Shown: positions 10,801 to 23,500 of the stretch, piece by piece
Layout of the letters: each line of letters opens with the position of its first letter
How positions within the stretch are numbered: position 1 is the stretch's first letter
NCBI GenBank assembly: GCA_004154925.1
Contig: QJNS01000011.1
Location: 186,001-250,000 of the forward strand
DNA: 64,000 nt
Source of the DNA: Monosporascus cannonballus
Lineage: Eukaryota > Ascomycota > Sordariomycetes > Xylariales
Direction of reading: 5' to 3'
Program-made: the position numbers and the translations under genes
The notes under the pieces: generated by a model
Told to the model about the DNA's origin: nothing
Seen by the model: only the letters and a program-made list of their open reading frames with translations
Databases searched by the model: none

Positions 10801-13800
10801 AAAATACCCTACTTATTATTAATAATGTTTATAAATTTAATTAATTAAATACGACAGAAAACGAAAATTAATTTATAAATAGCCTTAACGTAATTACTCA
10901 AAAAGTTTTTAATATTAAATTTATTAAAAATAATTTGGTTCCGGATAATTATAATATTTTGTATATAAAAAGAATTATGATCTTATAACGCAAATTATCG
11001 ATAATTCAATTAATAATTTTAATTAAGATAACTTATTATCGTTTTTGTTATCGTTAAATAAATAAAATAAGAATTTATTAAACGAAAATAAGCCGTCAAT
11101 ATAAATTTTAATTTTTTTAATATTTTATATTTTTTTAAATAATATAATATTTATATTATAATTTTTATATTAATATAATTTTATTATTTACGTAATTTCA
11201 ATTAATTAATTTCGAGATCTCTTTATATATTATTATAATTATTTAATTATTATATTCAACTAATTTATTTGCTTTCGGCAATAAAACCCTAAATAAAAAA
11301 ATAATATTTTATAATACGATATAAAATATACTTATGAACGAAATTAATATAAGTAATTAAGTTTATAATTTAGGTAATTTTAATTAATTATATTTCGTTT
11401 AAACGTTTTAGTTTTCCTAAAATCATATAAAAATATTATATTACTTATAATTAAATATAACGTATAATTTCGAGTTAACCCGTATATCCCGTTTGTAATT
11501 AATTTATTAATTTATTTTTTAAGTATTTCTTTAAGATTTTTTTCTTTTGTTTTATTTTTTTTGCGCGTTATTATAACTTATGCATTAATAATCTTTTTTA
11601 CATTTTCGGGTTTTAAACTTTTGTTGGTTTTAAACGTAATATTTGCGTTTAAGTTTTTTTAAAATATTTTATTTTAATTATATAATAATTCCAAATATTT
11701 CAAGATTATATATAAATATTTTTTGCCGCGTTTTTATACGTAATTTACAGATTTATTATCTGTAAAATTTCGTAAATTATAATATTTATAAAATAATTAT
11801 ATAATATATATATTTTTTAATTAAATAATTTAATATATAAAATTATAAATTCTTTTCGTTTTATTTATATAATTCTCGATTTATATAAAGTTTTTATTAA
11901 ATTATAAAAATCTTAATTAATCGAAAATCCGTAATTAATTTAATAATTTAATAACTTATAGGGCTCGCGTATTCCGTTATAACGTAAATTGTGTTTTACA
12001 GGTTATTATTACGGAAGATATCTTAAGTTATATTATTAGTATTTTGTCACAGTCCCAAGTGGCACCTTGTAGATATATAGAGCAGAACAAGGCGGTCAGG
12101 GCTCGACCTGACAACGTTCCACTTTTAGTGGTGTAATGGCTAGACTCTTGTTCTTCTGTGCCGTGACATATTTAATGCTTATATAAATACTATATTTTTC
12201 CGTATTAAAAAGGTTTATTCGTAATATAAATTTTTAATAATATGATTAAATTTATAAATCTTTAATAATTATAGGCTTTTTTTAAATAATATATATTCGT
12301 ATTAATATTAAAGCGCAATGTATTTATTTCTTTTTAATTTCCCGCTATATTAATATTATTTTGTAATATATACTTAATATTTGGAATTAATTATATATAA
12401 TATGTATTTTCCGTAAGCAATATTTTATATCTTAAAATAATTAAATATTACTTAATTAGTACGGAAATGCTTTAATCCGGATTACATTATTAATTTCGGT
12501 TTATCCTACGTTATTTTAGTACCGGTTCAGGTTATTTTTTGGTTAAGAATTTTATTACTTATTTTTAAGCTTATTTTTTAAGGGTAATTTATTCTTCGAA
12601 AATAGGTTATTTTTCGGGGGCACATTATTTTTCGAAAATATTATTAGCGAATTTAATATTTTTAGCCGGGCCAATAAAGTTTTTTGTATTTATTCGGGAT
12701 ATATTATCGGGAGTTATAACAAAAATTACCTTTATTATATCGGCAAAGAATTTTTTTACCTTTTATTATATCGTAAAATATATAAAAATATATATTATAA
12801 TATGGATTTCGTTTATTAAATAGGGGGAATTAGGTAATAATTATTATATTATAAATAACGTAATTTTATAAGTTAAAATATAATAAGTATTTAAAATTAT
12901 AAAAAACTATAATTAAATAAATAATATTAATTATATATTAAATAATTATAATAATTATATTTAATGTATATTTAATCGAAATAATTTTATAACTTATATT
13001 AAAAAACTAATTATAAACCAATTATTTTATATTATTTATATATAATTATTAGGTATTTTTTTATATATTATTATTTTGTTTTAAAAAAGAATAATATTAA
13101 TTCTTTTATTTATACTTCATAACTTATATAAACTTAATAATTTATATACTTATAACTATATAATTTTAAAATTTATATATAATTTTATTTTAATTGTATA
13201 TATTATCTTAAAATATTTTTATAATTTATTAATTATTTGTAAATATTACTTGTATATCATAACTCTTTATATATTTTTTATTAATATTAATAAAATATTT
13301 GGTAATGATTTAATATATGAATTTTATTTTATTTATAACATTTTATATTTTTCATTTATATTCTTGGTTTTAATTAGGCCAAATTTATATCGGTAACTTT
13401 ATAATATTATTAAAACATTTAATTATAATTATATATTTATATATATTTAATATTATATAATTATTATAATAATATTATGAGCGTTTATTAAAGCAGAATA
13501 CGGTAATTATAAGCGAAAAATATATAACGATTTAATAAAAAATTAAAACGTATATAAAAATTATAACAGCATTAAATTAAATTTCGATAAGAATTATATT
13601 AATTACGGCGCCATTTTCCGTACCTTATTTTTTATTATATATATCGGTTTTCCAAATTTTGCCCTAATTTACAAAATAAAGTTTCCTTAAATTAAATAAT
13701 TATTCGATAAAATCCTAATATTATAAGGTTTTTATAAAATGGATTTTATTACCATATATTAAAAAACGTACATTATTTACCGTTATATATATATTAATAC

Positions 13801-16800
13801 ATATTTTACTTACGATAATTTTAAAATAATACTTAAATAATTATTCCGGTATTTCGATTATATATATATAATTTATAAAAAATTAATTAAAAATATATTT
13901 ATGTATTTTAACAACTTTTAAATTTAATTTTCATTCAACTCTAAAACTTTATTAGATTATATATGTTTTTATTCTTTTTTTATATTAAAATATAATAATC
14001 AAATTATCGATACAGATAATATAGATTATTAAATAATAAATTTTTAAAACCGTAAAATAAATATTTTTTATATTATAAATTTAATAAACATGTATCTTTT
14101 AAAAAGGTATATAATATAGGCCGTTAATCATTTTCGGAAATTTAAAATTTATAACGATTTATATATTATTAATAATATAAAAGATATAATAATTTTATAA
14201 TCCCGATTAGAAGAAATACAGAATTATAATATATTTCATGATATATATTATATCGACGTTATTTTTATAATATTAAACAAATAAAAATCCGCCATTATAT
14301 ATAATTAATTGCTAAATAAATAATTTTATTTAGAAATTATATTTTTAAATATTATGGCATATTCGGTATTAATATTAAGGATTTCGGCGGTTACTCGGAA
14401 TATCCGATTGTTATTATATTTATATAGGATTTTGATATAAAGACATTCCTAGAATTAGCCGAAAAAAAAGTAAAGAAATTTTTAGAATTAACCGGGAACC
14501 CAATTACGTCGACAAAAAATAAACGCGGTAAGGGAAAAAAAAATTAAATCCGGCCGTCGATCTTTATTAGGGCGACTAAAAAGTCCTAATTCGAAAAAAA
14601 GAATTATCAAAATTTCTAATAAAATAACGATAAAATAAATAAATAATTTCGAAAAATATTAATTAGGACCGTATATCGATAAATATTAATTTTAATTATA
14701 AGAAAATTATAAAACATAATTAATAAGAAGTTATTACAAATTCGAAATATTAAACGTTTCGAATTAATACTTTTAAAAAAGCGAATACTGGAATAATTAT
14801 ATTAATAATAATAAAATGGTTCTTTTAATATTAGCGAAAAACTATCTGTATTATTTATTTATCCGTATAATTAATTATTAACCCTAATTATTCGACTTAA
14901 ATTAAAATATCGTAAAAGTTAAATATAATAAAAATATTTTAGAAATTAATACGACTTATTTAAAAAAAATTAGAAAATAAGATTTAAAAAAGTTTAGTAC
15001 GGTATTATAAATTAAGGATTATAAGTTAAAAGGATAATTTATTAATAATTATAATAAATTATAATTTGAATTATATAATACAAAGTTCCGTTAACATTTT
15101 AATTAAAAAATTTGTTATATATTTATTACGGCATATAATTAATTCGGATTAAAGTAAATTAAAATTCCATATAAAGTTTAATAACTTACGAATTAATAAA
15201 AATAATATATTTAATAAATTAATAATATATTAATAATTTTAATTAATATTATATAAAATTTTATGAGTATTATGTTTTATAATCGTAATACCGTATCGAA
15301 ACCGAACGTATCTTTTATTATCGATTTTACTTAAGATCGGCAAAATTTCGTTTTTTATTTTTTAACTTAATATCGCGATTATTCTTTAATTTATTATTAT
15401 TATTATTATCCGATAAATACCGTTCATTTTTAATATATAATTTCTTAAATTTAATAAAAATTATTATTGCGATTTCTTTTCCGATATATTATTTATAATA
15501 TCGGGTTACGGACAATTATGTTTTAATAACGCCGGCGATTCCGATAATAATATAAATATAAACAAATTATACGAATATAAGTACGGTAACGAAAACGGGA
15601 TTAAAAAGTAAAAAATATTTAAAAATAATAAGTTTTATATCGATATTATAAATAAAGGAAACGAAATAAATTTTTAATTAAAATTATCTAATACGTTACG
15701 AATTACGTATATAAATATAGGTATTATTATAACCGAAATTACGATTCCAAATTACAAAAATATATAAATTATATATCGGCGTAATATTTAAATTATCAAA
15801 ATTATTATTAAATTATTAATTATTAATTTAAACTGAATAATTATATATGGTATACCTTAATTAGAACTGGGCGTAATTTATAACGTCTTTATAATTTTTT
15901 CCAATATTAGTTAAATTTATAATGTAATAATGATCCGTAACCTATATAAAGTAATTTGCAATATAGGAATATAGCGTTATTATTTTCGATGAAGTAAATT
16001 TTATTATTTATAGAAAGATTTTTATATTTTTTATAAAATCGACAATATAATTTTTATATATTTTATATAATACAAAAATAAGTAATTTTGAAAATATTTT
16101 AATATTATTATTTAGCGAAATTAAAATTAGTTTTAATTAATTTAATTATATTTTGAATTAAATATAATCTTTTAATTTTATTTAATTTATTCGGAAATTT
16201 ATTATGTAAATATCGTTTAAATTTAATAAAAATAAATATGTATTTTAATTTTTTATTATTAAACGCAAATAAGTATACAAAATATTATTTATTTATTTAT
16301 TATTTATATCAGAATTTTATTATTTTTTAAATAACCGCTTTTACCGAACCGGTTTTTAATTATTTTTATACAAACATTTTCGAATTTAAAAGTTCGAGTA
16401 TACAGAAAAAAATTAAACGTATATATATTATAATAAAGTTTAGCCGAAATTAAATTATTACGGTTTTTTTAATATAATAATCTTGTTCTTTTAAATATAT
16501 TAAAACCGTTTTATATATATATTTGCCGTTAAATAACGTATATAATGAAAGCCTTATTTTTATTTAATATTATAAGTTAAAATTACTTTATTTTGAAAAT
16601 TTAAATATAATATTTTAATTATTCGAAAGTTAAAATTTAAAATTTAATACTTATTTCGTTTTAATTTGGATTATTTGCGATAAATTACATATTATCTTTT
16701 TTATTATCTAAATATATTATGTTGTTTTTTATTATAACTTTTATATCTTTATATGTAATATAGTTTTTAATTTATTAAGTTTAAATACTTTTTATTATTT

Positions 16801-18530
16801 TATCTTTTTTTAATATAAACGGTTTAATTTTATATTTATCGGACGGTTAGTAGGGTATAGGTAGTATAACTTATTTATAATTAATTATATTTAATCGTTT
16901 ATAATTATTAACGGTTTAATTAAATTAGTATATATACGAATTGGGTTCTCGTAAAATATTTCGAAATTATAAAATTTAATAATTTTCTTTATAATTTTTA
17001 ATAAATACTCCCGGTTTATTAGAATCTCAATTAATTATAAATATCTATAATTTTCGTTTTATTATTAATATAAATAACTATTTTAATAATGAAATATAAA
17101 TTATTAAATTAAATTTAAAAACTATTATTTAATAATCCAGATATATTAATTAATAAAAAATTGAAATATTTTTAATTCGAATATTAATCTTTAAATATAC
17201 GGAAAATAATAATATCGATTTCGAAATAATTAATATTAAAATGCCGGATTTCCGCCTTATAACCATATTTAATTAAGCCGTTTATTTAACGAAAACAGTT
17301 TTATTTTGTAATTTTCCTTTTTAAAATATTATTAACAATTATTATATACGTAAAATAATATATAAAAAGAAAATATAAATTATAGATATTAACATATTTA
17401 AATCGGAAATGTTTTATTCTAATGATAAATATATTATATTAATAATAACTAAATTATATTATTACTTACAAATATAATTTCATATAATAATTTGAAATTA
17501 AGTATTTAATATTTATTTAAGTTTAAAAATAATATAATTATGCCGTCTGATAATTATAAGATTAAATATTTATAAGGTACGCTTTTTAATATCCGCGGGT
17601 ATTAAAATAAAAACAAAATATAAAATCATTAATATATAAATTCGTTATTTTTCTGTTAACTTAATTAATAACATAATTTGGATAATAATTAAATTAGTTA
17701 TTAAAAACTCTTTAAATAATTAAAAACTTTCCGAAATTTTTTTAATAACGAAAAATATTAAATTTCCGAAAACCAAATTATATACCGTATCGATTTTTTT
17801 TTCCGTAAAATTCGGCATTACTCGCCAAATATAACGCCTAATATAAGGCGAATAAACCGATCACGCAGAATTTCCGTAAGGTTATCAGCCGTACATATAA
17901 CGTTCATATATAAGTTAATTATGTTTATATTAGCAAAAAACCGATAAGAATATCGGATAAACATAAACGATTTATTTTAAAATATTAAATATTTAAAAAT
18001 TTAAAATATTTATCCTAAGTTTTCAAATATATTACCTATATTTGGTTAATTAAAAAATATATATTTTGAGATTTATTATGAATAATTCTAAACCTTATAT
18101 ATTATTATTTTAATTTATAAGGCTATATTATTATTATATTGGCCAAAACAAAATACGTAATTATAATATAGAAAAAACGAAAATTTTATTTATTTATTTA
18201 AATTTATAATATTACTTTAATTTTATATTAATTTTTAATAATTTCAAAAAGGGTAACGTTAATTTGAAATTATATTTAAGAAATTGATTTTAATAATTTT
18301 TAAAAAGTTATATAAAAATGCGGAAAACGGAACGAAAAATTATAATTTGCTATTAAGCCTTATTTTGGAAATTTTATTATTTTTATGGAGATAATTCTTA
18401 AAGTGGTTTAGTTAATACATTAGACCTTTGACAGATATTTCTTGATCAAAAGCTATAGCTGTGGCTACGGCTGCTGCGCCGTAGGCGCAGCTACAACCTC
18501 TAAAATAGGGTCCTGATTACGATGAGGCAA
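7803..18530. mobile_element. 10.7-kb TIR transposon with 8-bp TSD, superfamily unassigned, heavily RIP-mutated
   Basis: The ends are TTACCTCAGC at 7803 and GATGAGGCAA at 18521-18530. The reverse complement of the right end is TTGCCTCATC, so the terminal inverted repeat is about TTRCCTCA. The 8-bp duplications CGCATCGT lie at 7795 and 18531. About 0.9 kb at the left end and about 1.6 kb at the right end match, in inverted orientation, the 2.7-kb element at 48461-51133. The middle (about 8.7-16.9 kb) has no counterpart there. Terminal parts such as 7806-7930 and 18430-18520 keep normal composition, while the interior is extremely A+T-rich with stops in all frames. An 8-bp TSD fits hAT, KDZ or similar DDE elements, but I could not recognise a transposase on either strand. 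A 124-bp solo LTR is nested at 12045-12168. Confidence 0.8.
12045..12168. mobile_element. Solo LTR with 5-bp TSD (TATTT), little RIP damage
   Basis: It starts TGTCACAGTCCC and ends GTGCCGTGACA, the TG...CA pattern of LTRs with TGTCAC/GTGACA terminal symmetry. TATTT occurs on both sides (12040-12044 and 12169-12173). A TATA-like GATATATAGAG lies near 12071. The G+C content is near normal inside an otherwise A+T-rich desert, so it is either a late arrival or too short to have been a RIP target. Confidence 0.8.
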
Positions 18531-18537
18531 CGCATCG

Positions 18538-18748
18538 TAGGGTTTGCAATGGGTACCCAAATGGGTACCCATCACTACTCACGACGTAAATTCACATGTT
18601 ATTAAAGCTTAATACTTAGGGTTTCCCAGAAAGATTTATTATACAAGTAATTCTGTATTAGTTACAGATATTTATTATTTATTTATGATTACAAATATCA
18701 TTCGTAAGTAATAATAAGTACTTATTTGGGTACTCATTATAAACCCTA
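18538..18748. mobile_element. hAT-like MITE, 211 bp, 8-bp TSD ACGCATCG
   Basis: The ends are TAGGGTTTGCAATGGGTACC at 18538 and its approximate reverse complement at about 18729-18748, giving TIRs of roughly 50 bp. GGGTACCC is repeated inside the left TIR, like the subterminal motif repeats of hAT elements. ACGCATCG lies at 18749-18756; the left copy was reused by the neighbouring 10.7-kb insertion (CGCATCG at 18531-18537, preceded by the element's final A). No coding capacity. hAT membership is inferred from the TAGGG start, the GGGTACCC repeats and the 8-bp TSD. Confidence 0.72.
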
Positions 18749-19983
18749 ACGCATCGTATCATATTAAGACACTCGGGTTCTCGGAATAGCCGATTTACAT
18801 ATTAAAAAAACATTTTTAATATATTAGCATTTTTTGCCTGACATCGACCAACCGGCCTTACTCTAGTATAAAAAAGATAAGCTGAAATAGCCGGTTACGC
18901 AGATTGATCTAAAATTCATATTACGTAATTAGCTTAGTACTTAATAATTAATATCTTAACGGCCTAAGCATTCGTCTTTCGTAGTAAATTGGGTTATTAT
19001 GTCGTATAACTATTTCACATTATATAACTGCTAGCATTTACCTATGTTTAACTCTTTTAATCTTAACTTTATTCCGTTGCACGCCTAAATGCCTATTTTA
19101 AAAGCCTTAACAACTTTTTCGCCTTATCATTTGCCGGAACTGCCTTATCTGCTATCCCCCAAAACTGTTACCTCTATCGTTCTAGCTGGTAAGAGAATTT
19201 GGGGTTACAGCGTTAACGGAAACGAAGTCCGACGCCAACTCGGCGACTTAAAGCAAATCAATGTTAAACAAATTAATACCGCGGCCGTTTATCCTTTTTC
19301 GCATTCTTATAAGTCCGAGACGATTATGGGCGAAAGCGGGTTTAAGTTTCGGGGGTATTTGATCGACATTAAGGTTATATAGTTTAACAGTAAAAACAAA
19401 ACTTTAACGAAAAATATAAAACCCTGACATTACGTAGAGACGCATATAACTAAAAAAGAAATATATTAAAAGTTACCTAACTTTTAAAACGTTCTGGCTA
19501 ATAAATAAATGTAACGAACCTTTTTTTTCATTTATGTAAATATAACCGTAGCCAAAAAAAAATACGGAGGGTGCATAAAGTATTATCGTTTTAAGAAATA
19601 ATTAAATTAAGTCAAAGTTTAACTATTTAATCGATTTCAGTTCGGTTTAACATTTTGCTTTATCATTTAACTTTAATACAGTATAATAACGCTTATCCTA
19701 GTAAAACAAAAGATGGGTATTACGATTTAGCTTTTCTAAAATTGCAAACTAGTCTTATACGATCTTTTACATAAAGCGGAAACCTAAGTTTTATCCATAA
19801 TATCGAAATCCTTACTACTGTTTTTTATCTTTTGTTTTTCGAAATATATTTCTGTTTTTTTAATATTATCTTTAATACTAATTAATTTATAAAACAATTA
19901 TGCAATAAGGGTAAACACAACTAACAGATATATCTTTAAGGGAGAAAATACTTTACTTCTATCGCTTATATAAACATAAATAG
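18749..19983. other. Host-like sequence trapped between TEs
   Basis: A+T-rich but clearly less so than the neighbouring TEs. It contains the aldo/keto reductase relic at 19089-19382 and otherwise no recognisable feature. It may be a remnant of the original gene-bearing locus that received mild RIP, since RIP can leak into single-copy DNA next to repeats. That last step is inference. Confidence 0.45.
19089..19382 (+). pseudogene. N-terminal relic of an aldo/keto reductase
   Basis: A 97-codon frame ends at a TAG. Residues about 33-97 match the N-terminal half of fungal aldo/keto reductases: GKRIWGYSV, then EVRRQLGDLKQINVKQINTA with AAVYP, then SETIMGE and a final YLIDIKVI. In the family these are the first beta strand, the (E)x(L)(D)...G(I)..(I)DTA.xYG catalytic-Asp loop and the GRG..I.TK strand. 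Two expected Asp/Thr positions read Asn (INTAAVYP, usually IDTAAxYP) and Ile (DIKVI, usually DTKV), as G to A or C to T changes would produce. The frame continues weakly past the stop (NSKNKTLTKNI resembles GSLTPENI), suggesting a RIP-made nonsense codon rather than a natural end. The enzyme would be an NADPH-dependent carbonyl reductase of about 300 residues; only the first quarter is recognisable. Confidence 0.55.
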
Positions 19984-20503
19984 GATGAAGGCGAAAAAAT
20001 AAGTACTCGTAAATCACTTACGAATACTTACGTCAAATTTGGATCACTTACAGGTCATTTACCGTTTTAAAAGATAACTCGTAAGAACTTACGCAAAAAA
20101 AAAAAAACTCTTTCGGATTACGCATAAAACTCTTTTCAAATAATAAAATACCTACGGGTTATTCGTAAGAATTTTTATAAATTAAAACTTATTTAAAAAA
20201 TTATCGACAGAAAAAAAGTTATATTTAATTATTATTATACGTATTAATATATATATTAATATAATATCAATATAATTGTTAATATCGTTATTATAGTCGT
20301 ATATTAATGTAAATACTAATAAATAAATTAAAATTCTTACGGATAACCCATTAATATTTTTAAATTCCGAAGAACTCCTATAAGTAACTTGTAAATATTT
20401 TTGTATTTGAAAAACATTTCCGGATAACCCATGGGAATTGCGCATTACTTACGAGACCCTATAGATCTGTAAGTAAAAATGCATAAGTAAGTATTCCTTC
20501 ACC
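19984..20503. mobile_element. 520-bp TIR element (hAT-like MITE) with 8-bp TSD
   Basis: The left end is GATGAAGG at 19984. The right end is CCTTCACC at 20496-20503, whose reverse complement is GGTGAAGG. The flanks are ATAAATAG (19976-19983) and TTAAATAG (20504-20511), eight bases with one mismatch. Both subterminal regions carry many copies of ACTTACGA/CTCGTAAG-type motifs in both orientations (for example 20009-20035, 20084-20095, 20445-20452), the clustered transposase-binding pattern of hAT elements. No transposase is encoded. The 87-codon minus-strand frame inside it is a composition artefact. Confidence 0.65.
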
Positions 20504-20511
20504 TTAAATAG

Positions 20512-23500
20512 AGTTAGTTATAGTAAGAAAAATCAAACAAAAGAATATTAAAACAGGGCAATTTTATTTCCCGATATTTTAGTCAATTTTCTGCTTAAAG
20601 AACGCTTTTTAATTTTTTAAAAAGTTCTTTAAATTTTTATATTTAATTTTTAAATTTTTATAAAAGGTATTTTACTATTTTTAAATAATATCTATATAAG
20701 GTTTTAAACGAGAAACGGCTGGTAAATACGTTTTATACGTTATTATATGCGAATTTCGTATTTCGTAACAATTTTATTTTATTATTTTAATATTTATTAA
20801 CATATTCGCGAAAATAATATTTTAAAACTTAATAAATACGTTCCGTTTGCTTATCGGTTTAGGGATAACAAGTAATCGATATTTGCCGTTTTACTTTTCG
20901 TTTTTGCAAAATTCCGCTTCAAATTAATTTATTAATAATTTGTTTTTATCGTTAATAATTGAGATTGGCGTACCGAATTTTTTTTCGACTTCGTCGTAAA
21001 GTAATCGAGTTAATTCGGTTATAATTAAGGTTTTAACCGTAAAAATAAATAATCTTAATTTCGTAAAGCAGCCGATAATTCCCAGAATTACGTTATACTT
21101 TAACCCGTTTAAACTTTAGTTTTTAAAAAGCCTCATAATAGAATTTAACGAGATTTTTTAGAAACATTATTTAACTAACGGCAAAAGCTATAATTATTTA
21201 TATAATTTATAATATAACTTTATTATGCTCTAACAGTCCGGATATTATTTAGTATATTTTCGAATATCGTTCGTTATATTTTCTTAATAAAACTTTTTAA
21301 TTATTAATTTTAACGTACGGACATATTGTATATATCTTATTTTTGTATTATTATAATCTTAATTAATTAATTATTTCCGTAAAAGACCTTATAATATAAA
21401 TAAGAATATATTTCGATAATATGAAACTGTACTTAAATATAGAAAATATTTTTTTTATTTCTATTTGGCATTTAATTACTCGTATTAACTTTATAATATT
21501 TAGGTTCTTAATTTACAGCCCTTAAACCTAATTGTAAAATTATCGAAAAATCTTCGGCTATAATGTCATTTCGTTTTTGGCCAACTTTTTAGCCAAAAAA
21601 CGTAAAACGTATTAATTATAAATAATAACTTTAATATTAATATCGTTTTCTTCAAATATTTCGGAATCCGATCGTATTATTATTATATTTTCCGCTATTA
21701 TTATTATTCGTAAACGATAAGTTACACAAATATATAACTTTTTGCTTTTCTTTTTTTCGAAAGCTTTTTATAATTATATAACGAATGTTTTCCGTTTTTT
21801 TAGACGGATAATAATTACTTAAATTTCCGTTACTTAAAATCTATCTGAGAATTTTGCGGCGAACAAATTTTACGTTACTTTTATAAGACCATTTACCTCT
21901 TTATAATATTTTAAGTTATGCTATATATCTGCAACCGTTTTCCGTACGTTTTTCGGTATATTATTTGTAAATCCGAATTTCTTAAATAATATAGATATTA
22001 CGTTTTTATACGCGATTTTCTTTAATATATAATTTGGGCGTTTAAATAACCTATTTACCGGGTTAACGGCGCCCGGTCGGTATTAGATTTTAAAATCAAA
22101 TTACATAAGGCGATAAATTTATCGCGTTAATTTTTTCTTCAAATTACGCGTCGGTACTTTTATTATATCCTTTAACGTTATATAATCGGTAAATATTGAA
22201 AAAGAAATATTCCGTACTTTTAAGATATTGTCGCTAATATTCCAAGATTTTCATAATCGTTAATAATTCTTATTGCTTTATAATTTACCGTTTTTCGTTT
22301 GGACTTACGTTTCGTAATAGATATGTAACTAGATATTAATATTTTCCGGATTTTTATAAAAATATTCCTAATATAGTTTTTATCGAAACATTTATTTTAA
22401 CCTTAAAACTTTTTGCACTATCCCAATATCGGAAAATAATCGCCGACTAAAATATATTTTTTTAATTTTGGAACGCCTTTTTAACTTTTCGAATTATTAA
22501 CATTTTGTTCCTTTATTTTTATTCTGCGGCTTTTGTAAGAACCTAATAATAAGTTCGATAATACGTAAATAATAAGCCATAAATTTTCGATATAAATTTG
22601 CAAATCCTAAATATATTTAAATATTATACATTAATTTTGGTTTTAATTATATGTTGATAATATTAACCTGTCGGCAGTCCATTTTCAAACCGTTAATATT
22701 AATTACAAATCTTAAAACTTTTGTCTTTTTTTAAAAGGATACATATTTAAATGTTTTGGCAAATAATTAATATTATAACAGCCGTTCGTAAATTAAATGG
22801 AAATATTTTGTATACTTCTTTTTGGTCATCAGTATAAATAATTATATTATTTAAGTATATTATGTATATATAATTAATTAATCCAATTAATACTTTATGT
22901 ATATAAGTTTAAAACACAATTAACGTATTAATAAAGCCAAATAATGTAACTGTATATTTAAATTAGTTCTACTTCGTTTGGAATACAATTTTTTATTAAT
23001 CGCCCTTTTTAATCCTAATACGGTAATACATATTCTTAAAATTAATTTTCGAAAATATTTTAATTAACCTTAGTCGATTTATTATTTTTAAAATTAAAGG
23101 TAAAAAATATCGGTTTTTTATTATTACCCGATTGAACCCCTTATAATTAACGTATAATCGGAAATGATCGTCCTTTTTAAATACGAATAATATTAGTACT
23201 TTTATGTCCGTTTTCGAACAACTTATCCGGCCTGCCTTTAGGTTTTTTGGATATATTTTTTTGAATATTTTCCTTTAAGCTTCCGAAATAAGGTAAATTA
23301 GGCCGAATAAAGGCGTTTTCCTTAAGATTAGATTTATTACATATTTTGCCCCCAGTAATTAAAGTATTTCTTTGCTATTTTTTCGGAATGTATTTCTCGG
23401 AAATTCTTTACATATATAAAAAGGTCGAATATTTTTTGTTTTTATTATTTTTCGAATTTCGAAATATCTAGCTCTTCGATTAGGCGTCTTAGGTTAACAA

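Noticed and set aside
20182..20445. 87-codon minus-strand ORF
   Set aside because: Lies inside the 520-bp TIR element; low-complexity Ile/Tyr/Asn composition from A+T-rich DNA.
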